Below are positions 24,992 to 34,570 of a stretch of 64,000 bases of DNA, in pieces. This stretch comes from Aequorivita aurantiaca (lineage in GTDB: Bacteria > Bacteroidota > Bacteroidia > Flavobacteriales > Flavobacteriaceae). How positions within the stretch are numbered: the first letter of the stretch is position 1; every line of letters starts with the position of its first letter. The translations under genes were made by a program, and so were the position numbers. The notes under the pieces were generated by a model. It worked only from the letters and a program-made list of their open reading frames with translations, ran no database searches and was not told where the DNA came from. The stretch lies in NCBI RefSeq assembly GCF_030410135.1, contig NZ_JAUGQQ010000003.1, positions 248,001-312,000 on the forward strand, given 5' to 3'.

Positions 24992-26488
24992 TTATTTAAT
25001 CTTGGCCAAGCCGTGGAACGCGGGTCCTTCAATAACACAGCCCGCAGCATCAAAACGGCTACCGTGGCAGGGGCAGTCCCAACTTTTTTCGGCGTTGTTC
25101 CAATGTACGGTACAGCCCATGTGTGGGCAAATGGCGGAAAGTTTGGTTATGCTTCCTATTTCATCTTTGTGTATTGCCATTTTTTTACCGTCTACCTGCA
25201 CTATTTTTCCCTCTCCTAATTCCAAATCAACATCTTTCGAATCAAATCCGGGCATTGAAAAATCCTTTATAAGTTGTGCGGCAACGTTTAAATTTTCCTT
25301 CGCAAATTTGGATGCAGCTTTAAGGGGTTGATGGCGGGAAGCTTTATATAGTTCAGCAAATGGGTTTTTCTTTTCGTTAATTTCATCAGCCAAAAGCATT
25401 CCGGCCAAGGCCCCATAAATCAATCCATCCGTTGAAAATCCTGTGGCAATATATTGTTTTGAGCCCGCAGATTTCTGCCCGATATACGGCAGCAAATCGG
25501 CCGATTTATAATTCTGCCCACCCCAGCGATGCGTGATTCGTTCCACTTCAAAATGATGCTTCACAAATGTTTCGAGTTCGCGTATATGCTCTTTATTATC
25601 CTTCGCCTGCCCTACTTTGTGCATACTTCCAATGCACAATAAATATGGTTCGTCATTTAATATATAAGATCGTACGGAATATTTTTTATTCTCAAAATGG
25701 CCCCAAAAAATACCTTCGGGATATTGATTGTTTCTTAGCTTCACCCCAATTCCATACTCGCGATACGGGCCCAAAGTTGTGTGGTATTGAATATGCAAAC
25801 CCATAGGCGTGTGTGTGGCATGGATCACATAATTTGCCGTAACAGTTGCCGTCTCAGTTTTAAGGATTATATGTTCATCCTTCTCATCAATTTCTAAAAC
25901 GCGTGTGTTTTCATAAATACTACATTTTTCGTCGTGAAGATGCTTCGCCATGTGCTGTATGTAAAGCAACGGATTGAATTGTGCTTGGTTGGGATATTCA
26001 ATTCCCTCATTGAAATTAAAAGGAATTCGCCCATTTTTTAATGCTGTAAACGGAAGACCTATTTTTTGAGCGACGCTTTTTTCCTTATCGAAATCGATAT
26101 CGCCGTCGTTCTCAAAAATAAACATGGAACGCTCCTGAAAATCACAGTCAATATTGAATTGGCTAATATTATTGGTTATATAATCTAGTGCTGCCTTGCG
26201 AGATTGCACTACTTTATTTACGGTTTCGAGATCATATTTTTCCTCAATTTCATAATTGGGATATTCGGTAACGGCGTACAAATTTCCGGTACTTTGGCCC
26301 GAAGTTCCCTTTCCCACGGCTCTCGATTCCAAAACCGCAATTTTGTGGCCGTGTTTTTTTAATTGTTCGGCTGTGGTGATGCCGGTAATTCCAGCACCAA
26401 TTATTGCCACATCAACTCTAATGTTTTTGTTTAGCTGAGGAAAATTGGTTTTTATTGACTTTTCGCTCCATATTGGTTTTGTTTCCAT
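24992..26488 (-). CDS. FAD-dependent oxidoreductase with Rieske domain
   Basis: 498 residues. The N-terminal FAD-binding Rossmann motif GAGITGITTAEQLKKHG begins a DadA/glycine-oxidase-type domain (to about residue 410). The C-terminal 75 residues are a Rieske 2Fe-2S domain: first pair CPHMGC, second pair CPCHGS. The fusion is known in bacteria (DadA-Rieske), with substrates largely unassigned. There is no signal peptide, so it is cytoplasmic. Monocistronic. It is 96 bp downstream of the binding-protein-like gene's start on the same strand, which faces away, so an operon is unlikely. Confidence 0.9.
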   Translation of the reverse strand: METKPIWSEKSIKTNFPQLNKNIRVDVAIIGAGITGITTAEQLKKHGHKIAVLESRAVGKGTSGQSTGNLYAVTEYPNYEIEEKYDLETVNKVVQSRKAALDYITNNISQFNIDCDFQERSMFIFENDGDIDFDKEKSVAQKIGLPFTALKNGRIPFNFNEGIEYPNQAQFNPLLYIQHMAKHLHDEKCSIYENTRVLEIDEKDEHIILKTETATVTANYVIHATHTPMGLHIQYHTTLGPYREYGIGVKLRNNQYPEGIFWGHFENKKYSVRSYILNDEPYLLCIGSMHKVGQAKDNKEHIRELETFVKHHFEVERITHRWGGQNYKSADLLPYIGQKSAGSKQYIATGFSTDGLIYGALAGMLLADEINEKKNPFAELYKASRHQPLKAASKFAKENLNVAAQLIKDFSMPGFDSKDVDLELGEGKIVQVDGKKMAIHKDEIGSITKLSAICPHMGCTVHWNNAEKSWDCPCHGSRFDAAGCVIEGPAFHGLAKIK

Positions 26489-26781
26489 ACCTAAAATTTT
26501 AATTTACCTAAACTACCTTTTTCCACTAAAGTTAAATAAGAAAGAAATGGGCCGCAACTTGGTCTTCCATTTTTAACAAGCATTTAAATATTGGGTTAAA
26601 AAAAATGGACCTGTTCGAGGCCATAAAATAGAACCATTCACAGTGTTTTAACGCTCTTATGGCATATGGGTTATTTGAATTTTAAATGAGCAATCAATAA
26701 AATTTTTTGGACACAAATAAATTTTTTTAGGATGCCTCAACTGCTTTTGTCGAATGTAATTTCGTTAAAAAAAAAGCTATT

Positions 26782-27930
26782 ATGACTAAGATAAAGACAA
26801 AAAAGACGGGATCCCTGCATAACGATGTCCTGGCAAAAAATAAAACCCAAAGACGGCAGGATAATACAAATTATGACATGGTGGTATTCTGCCACCTTCG
26901 ATGGAAGTTCGTTTACCAAAGGCCCCAACATATTATTAGCCGACTGTCAGCTACCCAAAAAATTCTTTTTATTGAAGAGCCTATACCTTTCTCCTCTTCG
27001 GAAGAATTTGAATACAATCTCGAAACAGTGACGGCAAATTTAACCGTAATGCAGCCAAAAGTTTCAACGTTGGCTGACATCGGAAAAATTCTGAAAAAAT
27101 TAAACCTACAGACATTTGAATACGCGTGGTTTTATTCCCCCGCTTTTGCTGAGCTGCTACCGGATTTAAAAGTGAACACCATAATTTACGATTGTATGGA
27201 TGAACTTTCCCTGTTTAAAGGCGCTTCGGAATCATTGCAGAAAAAGGAACAATATCTAATTAAGGAAGCGGATATCATATTCACCGGAGGTAAATCTTTA
27301 TATGAGTCAAAATCGAAACTCTCCCAAAACGTGCATTGCTTCCCGAGTTCGGTGGACTTGCCGCATTTCAAAAAAGTGGAGCGTCAGTTGCCCTGTCCGG
27401 AAGATCTTGTAAATATTCAGCATCCCGTTGTGGGCTATATTGGCGTAATTGATGAGCGCATTGACCTGCCGTTGGTTGCCGCCACTGCGGAAAAGCTGCC
27501 ACACTTTCAATTTGTAATGATTGGACCTTTGGCAAAAATTGATGAAAATGACCTTCCGCGACGGGAGAACATCCATTATCTCGGGATGAAAGAATATAAA
27601 GAACTACCGAATTATCTCAAAGCAATTGATATTGCGATGATGCCCTTCGCCTTAAATGATGCAACAAAATACATTAGCCCAACGAAAACCTTGGAATATA
27701 TGGCTGCCGGAAAACCTATTATTTCAACGCCTGTAAAAGATGTGGTTCGCGATTATCAAGAACACGTACATATTGTGGAAACTGAGAGTGAGTTTTGCAC
27801 CGCGCTCGAATCCATCGTGAAATTGGATAAAGTAGACTATTCCGCCCGCTATTGTGAAATATTGCACAAAACATCGTGGGACAATACGGTTTCACAAATG
27901 TTTACTCTTATTAAAAAAGTTGCACAATGA
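26782..27930 (+). CDS. Glycosyltransferase (GT-B fold)
   Basis: 382 residues. Characteristic opening FCHLRWKFVYQRPQHIISRL, a middle NTIIYDCMDELSLF, and the C-terminal nucleotide-sugar pocket SPTKTLEYMAAGKPIISTPV with the EYMAAGKPI signature. Soluble, predicted to act at the inner face of the membrane. The stop overlaps glf by 4 bp (ATGA), so it probably uses UDP-galactofuranose or a related sugar made by the next enzyme. A later start at MVVFCHLRW is possible, but the ATG at 26782 follows a spacer with a likely promoter. Confidence 0.88.
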   Translation: MTKIKTKKTGSLHNDVLAKNKTQRRQDNTNYDMVVFCHLRWKFVYQRPQHIISRLSATQKILFIEEPIPFSSSEEFEYNLETVTANLTVMQPKVSTLADIGKILKKLNLQTFEYAWFYSPAFAELLPDLKVNTIIYDCMDELSLFKGASESLQKKEQYLIKEADIIFTGGKSLYESKSKLSQNVHCFPSSVDLPHFKKVERQLPCPEDLVNIQHPVVGYIGVIDERIDLPLVAATAEKLPHFQFVMIGPLAKIDENDLPRRENIHYLGMKEYKELPNYLKAIDIAMMPFALNDATKYISPTKTLEYMAAGKPIISTPVKDVVRDYQEHVHIVETESEFCTALESIVKLDKVDYSARYCEILHKTSWDNTVSQMFTLIKKVAQ

Positions 27931-29078
27931 TGGCTGATATATTGATAATTGGCGCTGGAATATCAGGATCAGTGTTGGCCGAACGTTATGCAAATTCGGG
28001 AAAAAAAGTTTTAATTCTCGAAAAACGCGACCATATAGCCGGCAATTGCTACGATTATATTGACGACAATGGAATTTTGGTGTCAAAATATGGAGCACAT
28101 CTTTTTCACACAAATTTTGAGGACGTTTGGGAATACGTGAATCGATTCTCAAATTGGTATCCGTGGGAACATAAAGTGCTGGCGAAAGTTGATGGGCAAT
28201 TGGTAAATATTCCTATTAATATCAATACGGTTAATTCCATTTTCAACCTCAATATCCAAAATGAGGAAGAAATGAAACAGTGGCTCGAAGAAAACCGTGT
28301 GGAAATTGACAATCCCTCGAATGGAGAGGAAGCCGTAATCAGCAAAGTGGGCACGGTTTTATACGAAAAAATGTTTCGCCATTACACTAAAAAGCAATGG
28401 GACAAATATCCCGAGGAATTGGATGCCTCCGTTTTGAACCGCATTCCGGTCCGCACCAATACGGACGACCGTTATTTTTCGGATAAATATCAAGCCCTTC
28501 CCTTAGGCGGTTATACCCAATTGTTCGAAAATCTATTGAACCATCCCAATATTGAAGTCCGTTTGAACACCGATTATTTCGATGTAAAGGAAACTATTGG
28601 AGGGTTTGAACAAATATTTTATACTGGCCCAATTGACAGATTTTTTTCCTTCAAGCACAGTGTGGAGCATCAGTTGGAATATCGCTCCATTAATTTTGTT
28701 TCGGAAACGGTAGATAAAGAATTTTTTCAGGAGAATTCTGTGGTGAACTATCCCGGAATGGAAGTGAATTTTACCCGTATCGTGGAATACAAACACTTCG
28801 GTAACCAAAAATCGGACAAAACCACGATTGTAAAAGAATATACCACCGATGAAGGGGAGCCTTACTATCCAGTTTTGAACGATAAAAACCGGGCGATTTA
28901 CCAGAAATATAAATTGGAAGCTGAAAAGCACCCGCAGATACATTTTGTGGGAAGGCTCGCAAATTATAAATACTTCAATATGGACGAAGCCTTTAAAAAC
29001 GCTTTGGACCTATTTGATACCTTGGAAAATAAAATCCAAACAAGGCATGAACTTGAAAAATCCTCTTCCGCCACTTAA
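27927..29078 (+). CDS. glf: UDP-galactopyranose mutase
   Basis: 383 residues, normal length. FAD site IIGAGISGSVLAERYANSGKK at the N-terminus, RDHIAGNCYDYIDDNG (conserved flavin and substrate loop), YGAHLFHTNFEDVW and the late VGRLANYKYFNMDE block with substrate and FAD contacts. It converts UDP-galactopyranose to UDP-galactofuranose in the cytoplasm. It lies between the glycosyltransferase and the glycosidase in one operon, which suggests a galactofuranose-containing surface glycan or glycolipid. Confidence 0.97.
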   Translation: MMADILIIGAGISGSVLAERYANSGKKVLILEKRDHIAGNCYDYIDDNGILVSKYGAHLFHTNFEDVWEYVNRFSNWYPWEHKVLAKVDGQLVNIPININTVNSIFNLNIQNEEEMKQWLEENRVEIDNPSNGEEAVISKVGTVLYEKMFRHYTKKQWDKYPEELDASVLNRIPVRTNTDDRYFSDKYQALPLGGYTQLFENLLNHPNIEVRLNTDYFDVKETIGGFEQIFYTGPIDRFFSFKHSVEHQLEYRSINFVSETVDKEFFQENSVVNYPGMEVNFTRIVEYKHFGNQKSDKTTIVKEYTTDEGEPYYPVLNDKNRAIYQKYKLEAEKHPQIHFVGRLANYKYFNMDEAFKNALDLFDTLENKIQTRHELEKSSSAT

Positions 29079-30219
29079 CAGTTTTTTTATGGGCGGTTTT
29101 GAATGTGCCGACCATATAAACCGATCCGGTGAGCGCATCAATCTGCAACGCGAAACCCACCATCACATTCGCGTTGCGGATGATTATGAAGCCTTGAAAA
29201 GATTGGGTATTTCCGTAGTTCGGGAAGGAGTTTGCTGGAGCGCCGTTGAAGTGAAACCATATATTTTTGATTTCTCTGCATTGTTGCCTTTTTTTAAGGC
29301 GGCACGAAAATATAAGATTCAAATTATTTGGGATTTGTGCCATTTTGGATATCCGGAAGATCTGGTTCCCACCCACCCCCTGTTCGTATCGCGCTTTGTT
29401 TCCTTTTGCGAACAGTTTCTTCAATTTCATTTGCGGCATAGCAACCAGCGCCCCTGGCTGATACCCATAAATGAAATAAGTTTTCTATCATGGCATTCCG
29501 GCGATATGCGCGGTACGGTACCCTTTGCTGTCAACTCCGGATGGGATATAAAATATCATTTGTGCAAAGCGAAAATTGAAGCCATAAAAGCCATAAAAAC
29601 TATTGAACCCTGCGCGGTAATTATGGCCGTGGAGCCACTTGTGAAAATTCACGCTGCCGATGACACGATCGACTCCCAAAAATTGGAAGAGCTAAATTCC
29701 CTTCAATTTCAGGCGATGGATATTATTTTGGGAAGGAAATGTCCTGAATTGGGAGGTGATGAAAATTTGGTGGATGCATTGGGTTTCAATTATTATTATA
29801 ACAATCAATGGAACCATCTAAATGTTACGCTGCCCTGGCCGGATGTTGAAAAAAAACATACCCCATTATCCCACTTGCTCTTTGAAGCTTATTTCAAATA
29901 TAACAAACCAATAATTTTAACTGAAACTGGACACTTCGGAAAGGATCGGGATTTATGGTTGGAAGAAATTTCCGCGGAATGTAAAAAAGCATTGGAAATG
30001 GAAATTGACCTTCGCGGAATATGTATTTATCCCGTTATCGACCGGCCCGATTGGGATAACCTTAATTCATACTCCAACTGTGGCATTTGGGATTTGGATG
30101 TACATAAAAATAGAATTCCCTTTTTGCCCTATTTAAAATCATTACAGAATTGCACTCCCCTATTTACGAATAATGATAAAAAACTTAAAAGCAAAGAAAT
30201 ATCAGCCATAGACGCCTAG
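29047..30219 (+). CDS. Glycoside hydrolase family 1-like protein
   Basis: 390 residues from the ATG at 29047, overlapping glf by 32 bp. It starts with SFFMGGFECADHIN, the opening of family-1-like glycosidases linked to glf genes. The clan GH-A catalytic acid lies in LIPINEISFLSWHSGD and the nucleophile in ILTETGHFG. No signal peptide, so cytoplasmic. It ends tail-to-tail with the AI-2E gene, sharing 4 bp. A start at ATG 29089 is also possible. Substrate unknown. Confidence 0.82.
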   Translation: MNLKNPLPPLNSFFMGGFECADHINRSGERINLQRETHHHIRVADDYEALKRLGISVVREGVCWSAVEVKPYIFDFSALLPFFKAARKYKIQIIWDLCHFGYPEDLVPTHPLFVSRFVSFCEQFLQFHLRHSNQRPWLIPINEISFLSWHSGDMRGTVPFAVNSGWDIKYHLCKAKIEAIKAIKTIEPCAVIMAVEPLVKIHAADDTIDSQKLEELNSLQFQAMDIILGRKCPELGGDENLVDALGFNYYYNNQWNHLNVTLPWPDVEKKHTPLSHLLFEAYFKYNKPIILTETGHFGKDRDLWLEEISAECKKALEMEIDLRGICIYPVIDRPDWDNLNSYSNCGIWDLDVHKNRIPFLPYLKSLQNCTPLFTNNDKKLKSKEISAIDA

Positions 30220-31280
30220 CTCTTTTTTCCGTCAATTTTTCCCGCCAATAGCTCTCCTAAAGGTTTTAAAGTGGGAATATGCAATATTATAACAACCAAA
30301 ATTGCAAGAATAGGGATACACAAAATCATACCGATAACGCCCCACATTAAATTGCCGATTATTACCACCAGAATTACAAAAAACGGATGCAGGTCCACTT
30401 TGTCGCCCACCACGTAAGGTTCCAAAATATAACTTTCCACAAATTGTGCAACCCCAAAGGTTAGCGCAATGCCTATGAGAACGCTGGTGTCTCCCGTTGC
30501 GGCAAAACCTAAAGCCACGGCAAGTGCAAAACCTATAATATTACCAATGTATGGAATGAGGGAGAAAAGAGCCGCCAAAATACTGATCAAAATAAAATTA
30601 TCAATGCCTGAAATCCCTAAGCCTATGGCATACAACCCGGCGAGAATGGCAATCATGGTAGCTTTTCCGGCCAAGTAGCGGGGGGCAATGCGAGCGCATT
30701 CATTTATAATGCGTTTAACTTCATTTCTTTTTTCCTCAGGAAATATTTTCAGCAGAAAAAGTTTGAAATGGTTTCTGTAATTCAACAAAAAGAAAACGTA
30801 AATAAACGTAAGTAGATAATTGCCGAGAAATGAAAATGCCTTTCCCAACATTCCGGCCAAAGTGCTTCCGCCGCTACCATCACCCACTGATTCCAACTGT
30901 TTGCCGCTTTCTATTCCGCTTAAATCCGATTCTTTTATAGGTGTATTTTGAGTTATAAAAGATTTCAATTCCTGCCATTTCGGAGCCAAAGTCTCCTTCA
31001 ATTTTGGCCAATCCTCGATAAAAATTTGTGCCTGATACAAAATCAGTCCAATAAAACATAGGCTTATAAGAAAGAGTAAAAACGTACACAATATTGAAAC
31101 CCAATTTCTGCTTTTTATAAATCTTTCCAGCTTATTGGCTATAGGCAGCATCATCAAACTGAGAATGACGGCGGTGGCAAAAGGGGCGAAAAAAACTTGC
31201 GCCTTAATAAGTCCCAATATCAAAAAGTAGGCACCCACTATCAATATAAATGAGTGCCGAAACCAATTTTTTATCTCCAT
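30216..31280 (-). CDS. AI-2E family transporter (PerM-like)
   Basis: 354 residues with seven to eight transmembrane helices and the family block LLTFIYVFFLLNYRNHF, then ISILAALFSLIPYIGNIIGF and the C-terminal YVVGDKVDLHPFFVILVV. AI-2E transporters (PerM/TqsA group) include the E. coli AI-2 exporter and Na+/H+ antiporter-like members; the substrate cannot be assigned. It is 50 bp downstream of the big membrane/coiled-coil gene on the same strand, so the two are likely co-transcribed. Confidence 0.92.
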   Translation of the reverse strand: MEIKNWFRHSFILIVGAYFLILGLIKAQVFFAPFATAVILSLMMLPIANKLERFIKSRNWVSILCTFLLFLISLCFIGLILYQAQIFIEDWPKLKETLAPKWQELKSFITQNTPIKESDLSGIESGKQLESVGDGSGGSTLAGMLGKAFSFLGNYLLTFIYVFFLLNYRNHFKLFLLKIFPEEKRNEVKRIINECARIAPRYLAGKATMIAILAGLYAIGLGISGIDNFILISILAALFSLIPYIGNIIGFALAVALGFAATGDTSVLIGIALTFGVAQFVESYILEPYVVGDKVDLHPFFVILVVIIGNLMWGVIGMILCIPILAILVVIILHIPTLKPLGELLAGKIDGKKS

Positions 31281-31330
31281 TAGCGAAAGATACTATAAAA
31301 TTATAATCTGTACTACCTGGATATTATTTT

Positions 31331-33010
31331 TCAAAAACTATAGACGCCAAGCACACTGGTCGCGCCCGCAACGAGTATGGTAATTAGCAACCACCACGCC
31401 GCTATGGCCGCAGTTTTTCGAGCATGTTCCGCTTGGATTACGGCTTTACGTTTAGTCATTTCATATGCTTGTCTTGCTTTGATTTCAATTTCCTCAACCT
31501 GCGATTTTACTTCCGCCACAGCAGCTTCATATTGGTCGGAAACCTTATTTATATTTTCTTGGCTCACCAGATTATTTCGAACTAAATATGTCTCAAAATC
31601 ATTTCGGTTAAAATTAGCGATTGCATACTTAATATTCTCAAACGCCTCCGATGGATTGTTTATTAAGTGAACAAATTCATTCTTAAGAGCAGTGGCATCA
31701 AAGTTCTGCGTTGCATCCATATTTAGGAAACCTTTTATGCGCTCCTCCAATTTTTGGGTGAAATCCTCTAAATTCTTTTTGCTGAAGGTTTCCCGAAAAT
31801 CAGTAATGGATTTTTCCACAGTATCGGCATATTCTTCAAGTTTGGCTTCCGGAATGTTCGTGTTTCTCTTCAAAACATTTAATAAATCTTCCCGCGAGAC
31901 GGAAAAATTATTTACAAACGCCTCGGTTACCGTTTCTTCTCCCTTAAATATTTTATTGAGTTCGGATTGAATATTTTCAATATTTAAGTTTGAGGGAGTG
32001 GCTTGACCCACAAAATTTTTAAACCCTTCCAAAACCTTATCCAAATCCTCTTTTGAATAATTAGTATGTTCCGAAATGATGGTAGTTGCGCCGTCCTTGA
32101 CGGAATTCTCCTGTTTCGCCTGCTCCTTAATTTCCTTGCCCAATTGAGCGAGGGCGGTCCAATTGTCATTTTTTTTATCGCTGTTTTCTTCAATCAATCG
32201 GGTGAGCACTTGCTGCACGGCCATCCATTTTGCCGAACTGTTCTGCGGCTTGTTGGCTTTTGCAATTTCTTTGATATCATTTTTAAGCGAATCATAATCG
32301 GGCATTTTTTTATCTACTTTATTAAGAAATTTTTCCAAAACATTGGAAATTTTTTCAGAATTGAAATTCGGCACCAATTCCTTTCTGAATTTCTCAATGG
32401 TATGGTCAATAGTTTCTTCAATTTTATCATTGGGGGATTTTGAAAATAGCTGTTGAATTGAGCTCGATGTATTTTTCAAGGCTCCCACTACTGTGGAAAA
32501 TAATCCGCCAATAATGGTTTGTGCAAACTTTATTTCCAAATAAAATAGAATGAGGAAAAAGATAGCCCAAATAACCAAAGCTAGGGTTACATTGATTCCA
32601 AAAGTAGAAACAGTTGCTAAGTTCAAGGCCAACATTGTTCCGAACAATAGCGCCAAACTGGTGGTAATCATGGACCACACGCCAAAAGCGGTGGATATAT
32701 TCTCTCCCATTCCCGGCCCATGATTGTTGTAATCTTGCGAGAATTCATATTCCTTTCTGAGCTTCTCACCAACATTATCTCCAGTATGGTTTGAAGCTTT
32801 TACAAATTTCTTCCGAAAATCGCCTATTGCGGAAATGCCCAAAGAAACGGAAAGGACCACGAAAATTATTTGAAAAATGAGCGCCAAGATCACGCCGGCA
32901 ATTATTATCATGGCATAACGTGGGAAAATGAATAACCCATCACCATACTCCGACGGTTGTAAAAGGGTTGAAAATGCAAAGTTTTTTAGAAAAAATGTAG
33001 TCGTCTCCAT
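31331..33010 (-). CDS. Large membrane protein with degenerate helical repeats
   Basis: 559 residues. Hydrophobic helices at about 31-59, 108-133, 137-165 and a single one at the C-terminus (536-556). Between them lies about 370 residues of soluble helix. Three degenerate repeats stand out: TNYSKEDLDKVLEGFKN, NNFSVSREDLLNVLKRN and IANFNRNDFETYLVRN, each followed by a spacer with LSxxxVxxI-like pattern. No family recognised; the layout resembles a tethered helical repeat protein. Its operon partner is the AI-2E transporter. It could be a scaffold or mechanosensory protein; the function is unknown. Confidence 0.75.
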   Translation of the reverse strand: METTTFFLKNFAFSTLLQPSEYGDGLFIFPRYAMIIIAGVILALIFQIIFVVLSVSLGISAIGDFRKKFVKASNHTGDNVGEKLRKEYEFSQDYNNHGPGMGENISTAFGVWSMITTSLALLFGTMLALNLATVSTFGINVTLALVIWAIFFLILFYLEIKFAQTIIGGLFSTVVGALKNTSSSIQQLFSKSPNDKIEETIDHTIEKFRKELVPNFNSEKISNVLEKFLNKVDKKMPDYDSLKNDIKEIAKANKPQNSSAKWMAVQQVLTRLIEENSDKKNDNWTALAQLGKEIKEQAKQENSVKDGATTIISEHTNYSKEDLDKVLEGFKNFVGQATPSNLNIENIQSELNKIFKGEETVTEAFVNNFSVSREDLLNVLKRNTNIPEAKLEEYADTVEKSITDFRETFSKKNLEDFTQKLEERIKGFLNMDATQNFDATALKNEFVHLINNPSEAFENIKYAIANFNRNDFETYLVRNNLVSQENINKVSDQYEAAVAEVKSQVEEIEIKARQAYEMTKRKAVIQAEHARKTAAIAAWWLLITILVAGATSVLGVYSF

Positions 33011-33227
33011 AGTTTTTTATTTGAAAAATAGCTAGAAAGATTCGCCATTCTTAACTCAATAAAAATCATTTATACAGCAAAAAATAATTTTTTGCATAGG
33101 TTCATTTTTAGTGTAAGTCCATTTTATTCAGTCAATCATTTAATTGATTGCACTACTTACCGACACAATAGGTTTTTATTTTTGGATACCCCCGCCCCTA
33201 ATCATAATTCATCTTACATACTAAATT

Positions 33228-33365
33228 ATGGCTGCGCGATTTTATAAAATTCAAACTAACAATTCCTCTATTAATCCGAACACAATTTTAATTTTATATA
33301 TGATAGTGGCAGTTATGGCGACACTTTTAACCACTGCTTCGGTTTATTTCTTTTCCTTTTATTAA
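33228..33365 (+). CDS. Possible 45-residue membrane peptide
   Basis: ATG at 33228 to TAA at 33363-33365. A polar N-terminal 18 residues precede one hydrophobic helix (LILYMIVAVMATLLTTASVYF). No family. It is the only coding candidate in the 465-bp gap between 33011 and 33475, which also contains the promoter for the following lipoprotein. Plausible but unproven. Confidence 0.35.
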   Translation: MAARFYKIQTNNSSINPNTILILYMIVAVMATLLTTASVYFFSFY

Positions 33366-33475
33366 GATATTATTGGGTTTTAATTGAGGCAAAACAATCA
33401 TTTTCCGCGCACACTTTCGTAAATGAATTCGATTAAATTAGTAATAAAAAATTCTAATTTTTAAAAATGTAAACT

Positions 33476-33937
33476 ATGAGAAAGTTAACTTCACTTTTAA
33501 TGATTGCCTTTTTGGCAATCCTAACCTCTTGTGGCAGCGGAAGTACTGCTCCCGCTGCCACAACCAACAATACAGATGGAAGGGATGATACTACAGGAAC
33601 TATTTATAATGCGAACGTGAACACAAATCGTGATTCGCGCACACCTGAAATAGACGAACCCTCAACCACTACGGTAAATAGAAATATCAATACCGTGCGG
33701 CAGCAGCAAATGCGCGAGATGTATTCGAATTTGAATATGACTGACGAGCAAATAAGGCGCTATGAAGATGCTTCAAATACTGCTAATGAAACTTGGATGA
33801 GAAACAATCCCGGAAATACGATGAACAATGATGATATGAGGATGCAGCGGGACCAAACTTTGAGACCGATATTAAATGACACGCAGTATAATCAATATCA
33901 ACAGTGGTCCAAAGACAATCCAGACATACGGTTTTAA
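33476..33937 (+). CDS. Asn/Thr-rich lipoprotein, paralogue 1
   Basis: 153 residues. Lipoprotein signal ending LTSCGS. A low-complexity Asn/Thr/Asp-rich segment (about 25-75) is followed by a structured C-terminal domain of about 75 residues starting QMREMYSNLNMTDEQIRRYE and ending with QYNQYQQWSKDNPDIRF. The domain is shared with the lipoprotein at 40726: LNM-[T/S]-x-EQI-x-R-[Y/F]-E and QYxQYxxW occur in both at the same spacing. It resembles periplasmic helical-hairpin (Spy-like) proteins. No operon partner seen. Confidence 0.8.
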   Translation: MRKLTSLLMIAFLAILTSCGSGSTAPAATTNNTDGRDDTTGTIYNANVNTNRDSRTPEIDEPSTTTVNRNINTVRQQQMREMYSNLNMTDEQIRRYEDASNTANETWMRNNPGNTMNNDDMRMQRDQTLRPILNDTQYNQYQQWSKDNPDIRF

Positions 33938-34069
33938 TTATTTTAAGGTTAAACGATTAATTGCAAACACAGATTATCTTAATTTTTTTAATGGGTATTA
34001 TTTTAATTAGCCAGATAGTTGTCTAAGAAGTAACATAATTTTTAAAGCAGGCGTCCAGAAGTTTTAGAT

Positions 34070-34357
34070 ATGAATATTTTCAACTTTATGGGAAAAGACT
34101 TTGAAAGTTACTTTTTGGACAACTTCTTTATAATAACTTTTGAGGAAATGCCAAATGAGAATTCAAATTTTATGAATCAGCCTCCTGAGAAAAGCATGTA
34201 TCGATTATTGCTGGCAGTAGTGAAAATGGCGGAAAAAGCCGGAAATAAGAAAATAAAAACATTTGTCGAAAATCATTTAAAAGAAACCCGACATCACCAA
34301 AATATTCTTCATAAAATTTTGGAACCCAGGCAAATTTATCCCTTTAAAAAAAATTAG
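34070..34357 (+). CDS. Truncated DUF892-like ferritin-fold protein
   Basis: 95 residues. Helix segment VVKMAEKAGNKKIKTFVENH then LKETRHHQNILHKILE aligns with helices 1-2 of the full DUF892 protein at 18754 (KMAKKAKDAKLKKAIEDHLEETEEQKKRL). The second half of the four-helix bundle, with the other metal ligands, is missing, and the first 35 residues are unrelated. Either a degraded paralogue or a short derivative that could pair with the full-length protein. The helix signal is clear; the functional state is unknown. Confidence 0.6.
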   Translation: MNIFNFMGKDFESYFLDNFFIITFEEMPNENSNFMNQPPEKSMYRLLLAVVKMAEKAGNKKIKTFVENHLKETRHHQNILHKILEPRQIYPFKKN

Positions 34358-34570
34358 AAAGAGACTAAGTTTAACTCAACAATTTGGACATTAAATTATA
34401 ATCAAATTTTAAAAACAAATTTCTACTTCAGAAAACATCTTAAATCTTCAATAATGGATAATGAATAATACCGATCATTGATAATTTAATTTCTGCTCCT
34501 TCTTGTGTTATAATCCATTAAGCACTGCTACTTCCTCTGGTAACTTCCGATAAAATAGTCAAAAAACATA

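Noticed and set aside
34070-34357. Calling this gene a DNA-protection (Dps) protein
   Set aside because: The aligned segment follows DUF892 helices and lacks the Dps ferroxidase-site His/Asp/Glu pattern.
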